64,000 nucleotides of DNA from Acidimicrobiaceae bacterium (GTDB taxonomy: Bacteria; Actinomycetota; Acidimicrobiia; Acidimicrobiales; Aldehydirespiratoraceae), in the NCBI GenBank assembly GCA_016845585.1, contig JAERSO010000036.1, positions 55,512-119,511 of the forward strand, given 5' to 3'. The stretch's first letter is position 1; each line of letters begins with the position of its first letter. The notes beneath the pieces were generated by a model. It saw only the letters and a program-made list of their open reading frames with translations. It had not been told where the DNA came from and did no database searches. A program made the translations under genes and the position numbers. Shown piece by piece: positions 9,038 through 18,048 of this stretch.

Positions 9038-10086
9038 TGGCACGCGAAGAGCTGCTCTCCCCGGCCGAAGAGCCCGACGATGTGGCCGATCTCCTTGATG
9101 AGCCGGGCCTCCGGCCCCGCACGCTCACCGAGTTCGTCGGCCAGACCGAGCTCAAGGGTCATCTCGGTGTCATGCTCGGCGCCGCGGCCCGTCGCAACGA
9201 GGCCGCCGACCATCTGTTGTTCGCCGGTCCTCCTGGCTTGGGCAAGACGACGCTCGCCTACATCATCGCGGCCGAGATGGGCTCGAACCTCAACGTCACC
9301 TCGGGTCCCGCCCTGGAGCGAGCCGGCGATCTCGCCTCGATCCTGTCGAAGCTCGAGGACGGCGATGTCCTCTTCATCGACGAGATCCACCGCCTCCCGC
9401 GCCCCGTGGAGGAAGTGCTCTACCCGGCGATGGAGGATTTCCGCATCGACGTGGTGCTCGGCAAGGGCCCGGCCGCCCGATCGATCCCACTCGACCTCGC
9501 CCGCTTCACCCTCGTCGGCGCCACCACCCGCACCGGCCTGATCACGGGTCCGCTGCGCGACCGCTTCGGACTGGTTGCCCGCCTCGACTACTACGAGGTC
9601 GACGACCTCCAGTCGATCGCCATGCGTGCTGCCCGCATCCTCGAGGTCGACATCGACGACGGCGGTGCGTGGGAGATCGCCCGCCGATCCCGCGGCACGC
9701 CGCGCATCGCCAACCGGCTCCTGCGCCAGGTCCGCGACTACGCCGAGGTCGAACGCGATGGCCACATCGACAGCGACGTCGCCTCCGACGGGCTCGCCTT
9801 CTTCGGCGTGGACGAACTCGGCCTCGACAAGGCCAGCCGCGCCGTCCTGGACTCTGTCTGCCGCCGTTTCGGCGGTGGCCCCGTCGGCCTCTCCACACTC
9901 GCCATCTCGGTGAGCGAACCGACTGAGACGGTTGAAGACGTCTACGAGCCCTACCTCATCCAGCAGGGTCTGCTCATGCGCACACCGCGCGGCCGCGTCG
10001 CAACCCCGGCTGCGTACCAGCACCTGGGCATGAGCCCGCCACCGGCGATCGACACCGCACCGCAACCCGGCCTGTTCGACGGCTGA
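9037..10086 (+). CDS. ruvB: Holliday junction branch migration helicase RuvB
   Basis: AAA+ motor of the RuvAB complex, 349 residues. It carries the N-terminal [15 protein letters not shown] box, Walker [15 protein letters not shown], Walker [11 protein letters not shown], sensor 1 LVGATTRTG, arginine-finger region GPLRDRFGL and the winged-helix domain with [18 protein letters not shown]. Length is normal. It is translationally coupled to ruvA and converges on the HNH-endonuclease remnant. Confidence 0.98.
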   Translation: MAREELLSPAEEPDDVADLLDEPGLRPRTLTEFVGQTELKGHLGVMLGAAARRNEAADHLLFAGPPGLGKTTLAYIIAAEMGSNLNVTSGPALERAGDLASILSKLEDGDVLFIDEIHRLPRPVEEVLYPAMEDFRIDVVLGKGPAARSIPLDLARFTLVGATTRTGLITGPLRDRFGLVARLDYYEVDDLQSIAMRAARILEVDIDDGGAWEIARRSRGTPRIANRLLRQVRDYAEVERDGHIDSDVASDGLAFFGVDELGLDKASRAVLDSVCRRFGGGPVGLSTLAISVSEPTETVEDVYEPYLIQQGLLMRTPRGRVATPAAYQHLGMSPPPAIDTAPQPGLFDG

Positions 10087-10100
10087 TTCCACGGCCGCGA

Positions 10101-10946
10101 TCATGCGGCCTCCGGTCTTCGGTGAGCGAGACCGTGATCGGTGTGGCATTTGAGTTCGAGATTGTCGATGTCGGTCGGCCCGCCTTCCTTCCACTCGACT
10201 TCACAGTGATGGGCCTGGGTGAACGATGGACCGGCCCCGCAGTCGGTGCCGCCCCGATCGCGTGCGATGAGGGCGGGCCATTGATGAATCGTGGCCAAGC
10301 GGTGTCGCCGCCCGGTCCACAGGGGCTTCCCGTTGCCGTCGAACACATGCCCGACGACATCGGTACGCCAAGGATCGAGATCGCGGAGGAACGACTGGGG
10401 CAGCGGCTGGCCGTCCAGGAACTCGGCTTCCCCGGTCTCGGCGCTGAGGATGATGTGCAGCAGAGTACGAACCGAGACGCCACGGTCAGCATCGCCCGCG
10501 GGTGAGGTGACGAACTCGGCGAGGGCGTCGATTCGGCGCTGAGTCGGAGATCGGACCTCCTTCGGAGCGCCGTCTCGTCCACCGTCGTCGCGCCACAGCT
10601 GGTCGACCCGGGCCTGAAGTGCCGAGACAAACGCCCGGCCGGTGGCGTTGTCCACCCGTCCATGGATCAGGAGTGCGCCGTTCTCGTCGTCGTTGCCCTC
10701 GAACCAGATCGACAGCTCGCGTTCGGCGCGTTGGCGTTGATGTGCCTCCTCCACCTGCCCGGACGACCGGCGACCGGTGAGCCATCGATTCGACTTCTTC
10801 CGGAAGAGATCGGCCGGTGTCTGCTGGGCATGTGGGACGAGTTCAGTGGCGTCGGCCGGGGACGTGTGCTCGGCCAGGGTGGCGAGTCGCTCTGCATGGT
10901 CCACCGTGATCGTGCCGGCGGCCAGCGACTCGGCGGCCGCTGGCAT
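10101..10946 (-). CDS. DUF222/HNH endonuclease family protein, N-terminally truncated
   Basis: 281 residues matching the later part of the actinobacterial DUF222-HNH proteins, a repetitive family often regarded as mobile. The C-terminal HNH core is visible: ALIARDRGGTDCG, AHHCEVEW, GGPTDIDNLELKCHTDH. The DUF222 helices begin only at AAAESLAAGTITVDHAERLA; about 100 residues usual upstream are missing, and an in-frame TGA lies 15 nt before the ATG. A DUF222-like N terminus (MFTAEHERLNS..., near 10950-11115) survives in another frame, so the gene is probably broken. It could still make a shortened protein. Confidence 0.7.
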   Translation of the reverse strand: MPAAAESLAAGTITVDHAERLATLAEHTSPADATELVPHAQQTPADLFRKKSNRWLTGRRSSGQVEEAHQRQRAERELSIWFEGNDDENGALLIHGRVDNATGRAFVSALQARVDQLWRDDGGRDGAPKEVRSPTQRRIDALAEFVTSPAGDADRGVSVRTLLHIILSAETGEAEFLDGQPLPQSFLRDLDPWRTDVVGHVFDGNGKPLWTGRRHRLATIHQWPALIARDRGGTDCGAGPSFTQAHHCEVEWKEGGPTDIDNLELKCHTDHGLAHRRPEAA

Positions 10947-11174
10947 CGAGGCCGCCGTCAGTCAAGGCGTTGAGCCCGGCCAGAACGGCCGGCCGGCGTT
11001 CGCTCACGTGGGTCTCGAGCCGATGCAGCTCCGATGGCAGCATTCGGAGCTGACGCCGCGGTTGGCCGGTGATCGTCACCGAGTTCAGTCGTTCGTGTTC
11101 CGCCGTGAACATGGGGAGATGAGGGCGACAGGTATTCGCATGACAACACCAGGCCAGAATTGTGGACGAGTCCC

Positions 11175-11180
11175 TACGCT
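11175..11180 (+). promoter_or_regulatory. Putative -10 box for leaderless queA
   Basis: TACGCT ends 7 nt before the queA GTG, with no Shine-Dalgarno between them. Confidence 0.45.
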
Positions 11181-11187
11181 CGTTGCC

Positions 11188-12192
11188 GTGACCGACCGGC
11201 CCGAGACACTTGCCGACATCCGCTATGAGCTTCCGCCGTCGGCGATCGCGCAGACGCCGATCGAGCCACGCCACTCGGCCCGACTCCTCGTCGACCGGGG
11301 CACCGAGGTCGAGCACCGCACCGTGGCCGACCTGCCTGACCTGCTGCATCCGGGCGATCTCGTCGTGGTCAACGACACCAGAGTCCTTCCTGCTCGGATT
11401 CCCATCCGTCGCCCAACCGGTGGAGCCGCCGAGATTCTGCTCCTCGAGAATCGCGGCGACGATGGCTGGGAGGCGCTCGCTCGCCCGAGCAAGAAACTGA
11501 CCACGGGGATGGAGCTCGCGACGGGTGACCTTCGCATCACCATGGGCGACGACCTCGGCGACGGCAGGCGCCTCGTCGACCTGGATCCGGGCGACCGGCC
11601 ACTGCTCGAGGTGCTCGATGAGGTGGGCCTGCCACCGCTGCCGCCCTACATCGAGGAACAGATCGACGATCCGGGTCGGTATCAGACCGTCTTCGCCGAT
11701 CGCCCCCTTTCGGCCGCGGCGCCCACCGCCGGCCTGCACTTCACCGACGAGGTGTTCGCCGGTCTCGCCGAGCGGGGAATCAATATCGCCACTGTGGAGC
11801 TCGCTGTGGGCCTCGACACGTTCCGGCCGGTGATGGTCGATCGCCTGGACGATCACGTCATGCACACCGAGTGGTATCACGTCCCTGTGGCGACGCAATC
11901 GGCGATCGACGCCGCCAACCGGGTGGTGGCAGTCGGCACCACGGCGGTGCGAGCCCTCGAGTCATGGGCCGCGACCGGCGAGGCGGAGGGTCGCAGCAAC
12001 CTCTTCATCCGACGTCCGTACTCCTGGAGCATCGTCGACGTCCTGATGACGAACTTCCATCTCCCCGAATCGACGTTGCTGTGCCTGGTCGATGCCTTCA
12101 TCGGCCCACGATGGCGCGAGCTGTACGAGACCGCCCTCGTGGAGGACTACCGCTTCCTCAGTTTCGGCGACGCGATGATCCTCGGCCTCTGA
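11188..12192 (+). CDS. queA: S-adenosylmethionine:tRNA ribosyltransferase-isomerase QueA
   Basis: Queuosine-pathway enzyme of 334 residues that transfers the ribosyl part of SAM to preQ1-modified tRNA to form epoxyqueuosine. Family blocks visible are YELPPSAIAQTPIEPR, DLVVVNDTRVLPARI, APTAGLHFT, VGLDTFRPV and LMTNFHLPESTLL. The GTG at 11188 is chosen because homology begins at MTDRPETLADIRYELP and a -10 box sits just upstream; much longer in-frame extensions run through the HNH gene. Its usual partner tgt lies 18 kb downstream beyond the accessory segment. Confidence 0.96.
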   Translation: MTDRPETLADIRYELPPSAIAQTPIEPRHSARLLVDRGTEVEHRTVADLPDLLHPGDLVVVNDTRVLPARIPIRRPTGGAAEILLLENRGDDGWEALARPSKKLTTGMELATGDLRITMGDDLGDGRRLVDLDPGDRPLLEVLDEVGLPPLPPYIEEQIDDPGRYQTVFADRPLSAAAPTAGLHFTDEVFAGLAERGINIATVELAVGLDTFRPVMVDRLDDHVMHTEWYHVPVATQSAIDAANRVVAVGTTAVRALESWAATGEAEGRSNLFIRRPYSWSIVDVLMTNFHLPESTLLCLVDAFIGPRWRELYETALVEDYRFLSFGDAMILGL

Positions 12193-12222
12193 GCGTCGGT
12201 GCCGCTGACGTGGGGTCGTGAC

Positions 12223-12819
12223 ATGTCGACGCCGTCTGCCGCCGCGCTGCTGAAGCATCAGCTCCGACACTCGTGGCTCAACGCCCGCCGGATGGTCGAC
12301 GATCTCACTGAGGACGAGTACTTCTGGGAACCGGCAACGCCCTGTTGGTCAGTTCGCAGGTGCGACGCGAGCATTCGAGGTTGGGGTGCCGGCGACTTCG
12401 TGTGTGAAGACACGTGGCCGCCCCCCCCCGAGCCGCTACCGACGACCACGATCGCGTGGCGGGTCGTCCACCTAGCCGCCTGGACCGACATCTATCGCGG
12501 GTTCGCCTTCGAGGACACCCGCCCGGATCTCAACGATGCCGATGTCCCCGGGAGTGCGTCCGAGGGCCTCGGCTGGCTGATTCGGGCGCAGGACGGCTTT
12601 CTCCGGGCGGTCGACGGCTTGGGCGAGGATGCGGTGTTCGACCCACGGCCCCCACACTGGGGCGAGTCGGTGCCGCTCGCCGGCCTCATCACGACGATGA
12701 TGACGGAGCACGTTCATCACCTCGCCGAGATCGGCGCGCTGCGTGACGGCAGGCGGGGTCATGCGGTGAATCTGCCGCCTGCCTCGGTGCCGAGTCCGGA
12801 TTGGTGGGAGGGGCAGTAG
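12223..12819 (+). CDS. DinB superfamily protein
   Basis: Four-helix DinB-like protein of 198 residues. Likely metal-ligand histidines lie in VVHLAAWTDIY and in EHVHHLAEIGAL, matching the family's H...H..H layout. Actinobacterial members include mycothiol- or bacillithiol-dependent enzymes, but no specific substrate can be read here. ATG 12223 is chosen over 12199 because the leading segment is not conserved. It stands alone, 30 nt after queA. Confidence 0.72.
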   Translation: MSTPSAAALLKHQLRHSWLNARRMVDDLTEDEYFWEPATPCWSVRRCDASIRGWGAGDFVCEDTWPPPPEPLPTTTIAWRVVHLAAWTDIYRGFAFEDTRPDLNDADVPGSASEGLGWLIRAQDGFLRAVDGLGEDAVFDPRPPHWGESVPLAGLITTMMTEHVHHLAEIGALRDGRRGHAVNLPPASVPSPDWWEGQ

Positions 12820-12860
12820 CCCGGCATCGAGCGTCGGTATCGGTGACGCCGTGCTGCTGG

Positions 12861-12881
12861 GCCGCTGAACGTCTCAGCGGC
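12861..12881 (+). terminator. Perfect hairpin after the DinB gene
   Basis: GCCGCTGA and TCAGCGGC form an exact 8-bp stem with a 5-nt loop (ACGTC). There is no T-run after it, so it may be an intrinsic terminator of the U-less type or only a stem-loop before the HIT-like gene. Confidence 0.4.
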
Positions 12882-12904
12882 ACGATCCTGTGCGAGGGTT
12901 GGCC

Positions 12905-13165
12905 ATGAGTGACGACTTCCACTGCGTTGAAGCGATCAGCGGGCGAACCGAAGTGGAGGTTGTCCTCGAGACCGACGACGTCCTGGCCTTTCACCACACG
13001 CGGCCATTCTGGCCTGTGCACATCGTGGTGGTTCCGAAGCGCCATGTGCCCTCCCTCACCGACCTCGGTGGCCGGATCGTGGAATCTCGCGTGGCACCGG
13101 TCAGGGCTATCATGCGCAACCCGCCGATCGCCGCAGTCGAGGAGGTGTCATGGGGTGGTCAGTGA
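12905..13165 (+). CDS. Truncated HIT-like protein
   Basis: 86 residues. The first half matches a HIT nucleotide hydrolase: VVLETDDVLAFHHTRPFWPVH, then IVVVPKRHVPSLTDLG. After that the sequence diverges (GGRIVESRVAPVRAIM...) and ends without the family's H-x-H-x-H active-site triad, which would be expected about 50 residues further on. No triad is found in the other frames nearby. It overlaps the next gene's start by 16 nt. Probably a non-functional remnant, with its 3' end replaced. Confidence 0.55.
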   Translation: MSDDFHCVEAISGRTEVEVVLETDDVLAFHHTRPFWPVHIVVVPKRHVPSLTDLGGRIVESRVAPVRAIMRNPPIAAVEEVSWGGQ

Positions 13166-14295
13166 ATCGTCCGACCGGGTTGACGTGGAATCGCCCTGAT
13201 CTGACCACGAAGGGATACACGCTCGTGACCCCGAGCTCAGATGACAAGGCGTACCTGATCGACATGGATGGTCGCATCGTCCACACCTGGACGTTCACCA
13301 CCATCAATCCTGGCTACGGTCGCCTCCTGGACAACGGCAACCTCCTCATGTCGGGTTCCGACGTCAACCTCCCTCCGCCGCCCGAGGACCAACCGACCAA
13401 ACCCCCGCCGCCGTTCGAGACTCACATCACACGGCTCGGCGGCTACAAGACGACCCTGCATGAGGTGGACTGGGACGGCAACGTCGTCTGGAGTTATGAG
13501 AACCGGGCCCAACACCACGATTTCGTGCGGCTCCCCAACGGCAACACGATGGTTCCCGAATGGGTGGAACTCTCCGAGGATCTCCAGAAGAGGGTGCGCG
13601 GAGGGCACCGGCTACCGCGTGAGCGGTTGCCTCGCCTGCTCGGAGACGATCTGGTCGAGGTCGACCCGGCGGGCAACGAGGTGCGCCGCATCCACACGTG
13701 GAAGTTGCTTGACCCCGTTCGGGATCCGATTCACTCGACCAAGCGACGGTGGGAATGGACCCACGTCAACGGCATCGATGTGAACGACGCAGGCGACATC
13801 GTGTTCTCGGCGCGGACCAGCGACCGTGTCTGCGTGATCGATGGGGCGACTGGAGAACTGAAGCTCAAGTTCACGGACACCCATGGTCAGCACCATGTCT
13901 CGTGGGTCGGCGACGATCTGATCCAGGTCTTCGACAACGGCGTGTCCGCCTCCCGTGTTCTGGAGATCTGTGTCAGCAGCGGTGAGATCGTGTGGAAATA
14001 CGAGGGCCGACCATCACACCAGTTCTTCTCGAACTACATCTCCGGCGCTGATCGGATGTGGTCGGGATCTGTTCTCGTCTGCGAAGGGTCCAGCGGTCGA
14101 CTCTTCGAAGTGACGCGCGACCATCAGGTGGTCTGGGAGTGGATCAACCCGTTCGTCAACCACCGGGCCAACGGAGACCCGGCGGTCGGCATCTACCGAG
14201 CACATCGGTACCAGGCTGACCACGCGGCCTTTCGCGGCCGTGATCTCGGCCCTGAAGTGCACGCGAAGGCCAACCGCCTCAACGGGCTGATGTAG
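13150..14295 (+). CDS. Arylsulfotransferase (ASST)-like beta-propeller protein
   Basis: 381-residue protein resembling the arylsulfotransferase family: a series of propeller-blade repeats with Asp-Gly/Trp motifs (LIDMDGRIVHTW, EVDWDGNVVWSYE, EVDPAGNEVRRIHTW, VIDGATGELKLKF, CVSSGEIVWKYEG), together with HHDFVRLPNGNTM, WTHVNGIDVN and QHHVSW that supply the histidines expected at the centre. No signal peptide is evident, unlike periplasmic ASST enzymes, so a cytosolic related function is possible. It lies between broken genes, with no metabolic partner nearby. Confidence 0.65.
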   Translation: MGWSVNRPTGLTWNRPDLTTKGYTLVTPSSDDKAYLIDMDGRIVHTWTFTTINPGYGRLLDNGNLLMSGSDVNLPPPPEDQPTKPPPPFETHITRLGGYKTTLHEVDWDGNVVWSYENRAQHHDFVRLPNGNTMVPEWVELSEDLQKRVRGGHRLPRERLPRLLGDDLVEVDPAGNEVRRIHTWKLLDPVRDPIHSTKRRWEWTHVNGIDVNDAGDIVFSARTSDRVCVIDGATGELKLKFTDTHGQHHVSWVGDDLIQVFDNGVSASRVLEICVSSGEIVWKYEGRPSHQFFSNYISGADRMWSGSVLVCEGSSGRLFEVTRDHQVVWEWINPFVNHRANGDPAVGIYRAHRYQADHAAFRGRDLGPEVHAKANRLNGLM

Positions 14296-14322
14296 TTCCG
14301 CCGCTCGGCCAGACTTGTGCGC

Positions 14323-14735
14323 ATGGCACCGACTCTCTACCTGCTCTGTGGGCTCCCCGGCTCAGGCAAGACCACCCGGCAAGGGAGTTCGAAGCCGCGG
14401 GCAAGGGTGTCCTGCTCAACGCCGACGAGTGGGTGTGCGATCGGTACCCCGATGACGCCGAGGCGGCTGCCGCCGCCGATCTGGATGATCTCCTCGCCGA
14501 GCTCAGAACCGAGCGGGAGACGTCGACGGCGTTCCTCGAGTCGTTGGGTCCAGCCGATCTGGAAACGACCGCGAGCTACGGAACGCATGGGGTCTTCACG
14601 GCCGGCGACTTCGTACACGAGTGGCCGTTTCACGACCACGACCATCTGCAGCAGATTCTGGACATCCTCAAGCAGAGCTACCTGCCCCACATGACCGAAA
14701 CGATGCGGTCAGCGCTGACCCCGCGCCCGCAATAG
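14323..14735 (+). pseudogene. Broken P-loop kinase fused to a DinB-type tail
   Basis: Opens with a P-loop kinase start (LYLLCGLPGSGKTT) and after about 20 residues continues in the +2-shifted frame as AREFEAAGKGVLLNADEWVCD, the expected next part of a zeta-toxin/AAA_33-type kinase; one base is missing near 14377-14379. Within 40 residues the kinase sequence changes into a DinB-like C terminus (AELRTERETSTAFLESLG, VHEWPFHDHDHLQQIL). The kinase therefore lost most of its body and was joined to the tail of another gene. Unlikely to be functional. Confidence 0.6.
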
Positions 14736-14800
14736 CCGGCACCGGTGGACATGACCTTGGCCACTTGCCCGCTGGCGCACTCGGCGCTTCACTGAGGCTG

Positions 14801-15961
14801 ATGGCTGCAACTGGACAGGCGCGCATCGACCCGTTGAGTCGTGTGGTCGATGCGGATGGATTGGACGAGATGATCGCGTCTCTGCGGTCTCACGGACGGA
14901 CGGTCATCGGCCCGGTGGTACGCGATGAGGTGATCACCCACGACCAGGTCGAATCGGCTGAGGATCTTCCCCTCGGCTGGACCGAGGATCAGGACGGTGG
15001 TCGCTATCGGCTCGAGCCGACCGGAACCGACGAGCGATTTGCCTTCTCGAGCCCATCCACCTCGTGGAAGCGGTTCCTCTTTCCCGAACGCACACTCCTG
15101 ATTCGTGCTCGTCGGTCGAATGGCGAAGTCTCGGTTGTCGAACCAGAACCGGAGGCGCCGCCGGTTGCCTTCTTCGGCATTCGTTCGTGCGATCTCGCTG
15201 CGCTCGGGATTCTCGATCGCGTCTTCCTCGACCCCGGTGCCGTGGACCCCACGTATGCGGCTCGTCGGCCCGACGTGTTCATCGTCGCCGTCGGGTGCAA
15301 TCGCCCCGGAAACACGTGTTTCTGCGCGTCCATGGACACTGGCCCGAGCCCGACTGCGGGGTACGACATCGCGATGAGCGAGCTCCATGGTGAAGGGGAC
15401 ACCGAGTACATCGTCGACATCGGGAGCGAGCGCGGTGCCGACCTGGTTGCGTCGATAGGGAGCAGGCCGGCCACCGAGGGCGACCTGAATCGGGCCGATC
15501 GGGCCCACGAGACCGCGGTTGCGGCGATGGGCCGCGAGCTCCGCCAGGAGCACGTGCCGCTGGCCGCACTCGATCCCGATCATCCCCGATGGGCCGATGT
15601 GGCCGAGCGGTGTCTCGCCTGTGGCAACTGCACCATGGTGTGCCCCACGTGCTTCTGCAGCACGACTGAGGAGTCGACCGACCTCAGCGGCACCGAAACC
15701 GAGCGATGGCGAGTCTGGGACTCCTGTTTCAGCCTCGACTTCACGCATCTGCACGGTGGGTCGGTCCGTACCTCGACGAGGTCGCGCTACCGGCAATGGC
15801 TGTTGCACAAGCTCGTGACCTGGCAGGACCAGTTCGACACCTCCGGGTGTGTGGGGTGTGGACGTTGCGTCACCTGGTGTCCGGTGGGGATCGACCTCAC
15901 CGCCGAGATCGCTGCGCTCGCCGCTCCCGCCGCGGCGACAGGTGAGGAGTGCGAGGCATGA
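14801..15961 (+). CDS. hydB: Group 3b [NiFe]-hydrogenase beta subunit (4Fe-4S electron transfer)
   Basis: Iron-sulfur subunit (386 residues) of a cytosolic NADP-linked hydrogenase of the sulfhydrogenase type; it passes electrons between the flavin subunit and the hydrogenase dimer. Two C-terminal clusters are evident, CLACGNCTMVCPTCFC and CVGCGRCVTWCPVGID, plus conserved cysteines in the middle (RSCDLAAL, GCNRPGNTCFC). Similar to the AsrA family. First gene of the hydrogenase operon; no clear ribosome site or -10 box is seen in the 65 nt before it. Its stop overlaps the next start (ATGA). Confidence 0.9.
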   Translation: MAATGQARIDPLSRVVDADGLDEMIASLRSHGRTVIGPVVRDEVITHDQVESAEDLPLGWTEDQDGGRYRLEPTGTDERFAFSSPSTSWKRFLFPERTLLIRARRSNGEVSVVEPEPEAPPVAFFGIRSCDLAALGILDRVFLDPGAVDPTYAARRPDVFIVAVGCNRPGNTCFCASMDTGPSPTAGYDIAMSELHGEGDTEYIVDIGSERGADLVASIGSRPATEGDLNRADRAHETAVAAMGRELRQEHVPLAALDPDHPRWADVAERCLACGNCTMVCPTCFCSTTEESTDLSGTETERWRVWDSCFSLDFTHLHGGSVRTSTRSRYRQWLLHKLVTWQDQFDTSGCVGCGRCVTWCPVGIDLTAEIAALAAPAAATGEECEA

Positions 15962-16422
15962 AGTCGATCAATGATCTTCTGAGTGAGCATCCGTTCTTCG
16001 CCGGACTCCCGTCGCCGATGCTGGAACTGATCGCCGGCTGCGGGATCAATGTGCACTTCGAGGAGGACGAGCACATCTTCGCGGAGAACGACTCGGCTGA
16101 TCTCTTCTTCGTGCTGAGGACCGGCAAGGTCGCCCTCGAGATCGACACCCCGCGTCAGGGTCCGAAGACGATCGAGACGATCAGCGCAGGCCAGTTGCTC
16201 GGGGTCTCGTGGCTGGTCCCACCCCACCGTTGGACCTTCGGTGCACGGGCCATCGATCCGACGAGCGCCATCGCGATCGACGCCGCATGCCTCCGCGGTA
16301 AGTGTGATGCCGACCCCGAGCTCGGCTATGAGATGTTGAAGCGGTTCTCGGTGCTTGTCCGTGATCGGCTTCAGAGCACCCGTCTTCAGCTCCTCGACCT
16401 GTATGGCAGCCATGCCTCCTGA
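15958..16422 (+). CDS. Cyclic nucleotide-binding domain protein without DNA-binding domain
   Basis: 154 residues comprising one cNMP-binding beta-roll (HPFFAGLPSPMLELIAG, FEEDEHIFAENDSADLFFVLRTGKVALEI, SAGQLLGVSWLVPPHRW, ARAIDPTSAIAIDAACL) and a C-terminal helix. No helix-turn-helix follows, so it is not a Crp-type transcription factor. It sits inside the operon with 4- and 11-nt overlaps and is therefore made together with the hydrogenase; an allosteric or assembly role is likely. From memory, such proteins occur in other group 3b clusters. Ligand unknown. Confidence 0.85.
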   Translation: MKSINDLLSEHPFFAGLPSPMLELIAGCGINVHFEEDEHIFAENDSADLFFVLRTGKVALEIDTPRQGPKTIETISAGQLLGVSWLVPPHRWTFGARAIDPTSAIAIDAACLRGKCDADPELGYEMLKRFSVLVRDRLQSTRLQLLDLYGSHAS

Positions 16423-17257
16423 CCCGGTTGACCCCACGATGTCCGGCCCGATGGTTCCGCTCATGTATCGCGTGTCGTCTCGCCGCCAGGATCTCGCCGA
16501 CACCGTCACGCTTGCGCTCGAACCGATTCACGAGCGGATCGCGGCTCCCGCTCCGGGGCAGTTCAACATGCTGTGGGCGTTCGGGGTCGGCGAGGCACCG
16601 ATCTCGCTCGCCGGCATCGACGGCGACGTGCTCACGCACACGGTCCGTGGCGTTGGCGCGGTGACGAATGCCCTGTGTGCGATGTCCGAGGGTGATCAGG
16701 TCGGGGTCAGGGGGCCGTACGGAACGGGCTGGGACCTCGACGGAGCCCGAGGCCGTGATGTCCTCGTCGTTGCCGGTGGCCTCGGCCTGGCGCCCGTCCG
16801 TCCGATCGTCACCGAGCTGCTCGCCCGTCGCGCCGACTACGGGCGGGCCGCGCTGCTGATGGGCGCCCGCGAGCCGGGTTCGCTGCTGTACCGCCACGAA
16901 CTCGAAGCGTGGCGCAGCCGGCTCGACATCGAGGTGGAGGTCACGGTCGACTCGGCTCGACCCTCGTGGCGTGGAAACGTCGGTGTCGTGACGAAACTGA
17001 TTCCGCAGTCGCCGGTGGAACCGGCCATTACCCGGGCCTTCGTTTGCGGTCCCGAGGTGATGATGCGGTTCTGCGCGCGGGCCCTGGTCGATCTCGGGGT
17101 TCCGCCGTCCGAAGTGTTCGTCTCCCTGGAGCGCAACATGCACTGCGCGGTCGGCCACTGTGGCCACTGCCAGCTCGGCGCGACCTTCGTGTGCAAGGAC
17201 GGTCCCGTGCTCTCGTGGGCCGACGCCGAGCAGGTCCTCAGGATTCGGGAACGATGA
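16412..17257 (+). CDS. hydG: Group 3b hydrogenase gamma subunit (FAD/NAD(P) and 2Fe-2S)
   Basis: Flavoprotein of 281 residues, AsrB/dihydroorotate-dehydrogenase-electron-transfer type, that exchanges electrons with NADP(H). The ferredoxin-reductase-like FAD domain includes EAPISLAG and GPYGTGWDL, the nucleotide domain has [15 protein letters not shown] and [10 protein letters not shown], and the C terminus binds a 2Fe-2S cluster through the four cysteines of [14 protein letters not shown] and FVCKDG. The ATG at 16412 overlaps the preceding gene by 11 nt; ATG 16439 is an alternative. Ends in an ATGA overlap with the small subunit gene. Confidence 0.9.
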   Translation: MPPDPVDPTMSGPMVPLMYRVSSRRQDLADTVTLALEPIHERIAAPAPGQFNMLWAFGVGEAPISLAGIDGDVLTHTVRGVGAVTNALCAMSEGDQVGVRGPYGTGWDLDGARGRDVLVVAGGLGLAPVRPIVTELLARRADYGRAALLMGAREPGSLLYRHELEAWRSRLDIEVEVTVDSARPSWRGNVGVVTKLIPQSPVEPAITRAFVCGPEVMMRFCARALVDLGVPPSEVFVSLERNMHCAVGHCGHCQLGATFVCKDGPVLSWADAEQVLRIRER

Positions 17258-18048
17258 CCACCACGAAGCCGTCGCTGGCGGTGTGGAAGTTCGCCAGCTG
17301 TGACGGCTGCCAACTCACCCTGCTCGACTGCGAGGACGAGCTGCTCGCTGTCACCGAGCGCCTCGAGATCGCCTACTTCCTCGAGGCATCGAGCGCGACG
17401 GTCTCGGGGCCCTACGACCTGTCACTCGTGGAAGGGTCGATCACCACCCCCGAGGATGTCGAACGGATACAGGAGGTCCGGCGCCAATCACGTTTCCTCG
17501 TCACGATCGGCGCGTGTGCGACGGCCGGCGGCATCCAGGCTCTGCGCAACTTCACCGATGTCTCCGAACTGATGCGAATCGTCTACGCCACACCATCGTT
17601 CCTTTCGACGCTGGGCACGTCGACCGCGATCTCCGACCATGTCGACGTCGACTTCGAACTCCGCGGCTGCCCCATCGACCGGGGCCAGCTGCTCGAGGTC
17701 ATCGGCGCCTACCTGGCCGGGCGAGCACCCGAAATCCCCTCCCACAGCGTGTGCGTCGAGTGCAAGCAGAAGTCCAACGTCTGCGTGATGGTGGCCCACG
17801 GCACGCCGTGTCTCGGGCCGATCACGCATGCCGGGTGTGGAGCTCTGTGTCCCACATTCAACCGAGGCTGCTACGGCTGCTTCGGTCCGGTCGAGTCGCC
17901 GAACACCGACGCGATGATCGGCGCGCTGGCTGCCAGCGGTATGCCGGCCGACGAGATCGCGCGGCTGCTCCACACGTTCAATGCGTGGTCCGAACCGTTC
18001 CGCAACGTGGCCGTGCCGGTCGCGACACCCACGAGGAGGCAGCCATGA
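17254..18048 (+). CDS. hydD: Group 3b [NiFe]-hydrogenase delta (small) subunit
   Basis: Small subunit of 264 residues (HyhS in mycobacteria) carrying the iron-sulfur clusters that wire the Ni-Fe site. The proximal-cluster ligands are in [29 protein letters not shown] and [10 protein letters not shown]; further cysteines in [14 protein letters not shown] and [18 protein letters not shown] supply two more 4Fe-4S clusters. There is no twin-arginine signal, as expected for a cytosolic group 3 enzyme. Overlaps both neighbours by 4 nt. Confidence 0.94.
   Translation: MTTTKPSLAVWKFASCDGCQLTLLDCEDELLAVTERLEIAYFLEASSATVSGPYDLSLVEGSITTPEDVERIQEVRRQSRFLVTIGACATAGGIQALRNFTDVSELMRIVYATPSFLSTLGTSTAISDHVDVDFELRGCPIDRGQLLEVIGAYLAGRAPEIPSHSVCVECKQKSNVCVMVAHGTPCLGPITHAGCGALCPTFNRGCYGCFGPVESPNTDAMIGALAASGMPADEIARLLHTFNAWSEPFRNVAVPVATPTRRQP

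Noticed and set aside
16412..17257. Alternative reading of the FAD/NAD gene as PyrK for the class 1B PyrD
   Set aside because: It resembles PyrK in fold, but it is 45 kb from pyrD and is translationally embedded in the hydrogenase operon, so it belongs to the hydrogenase.
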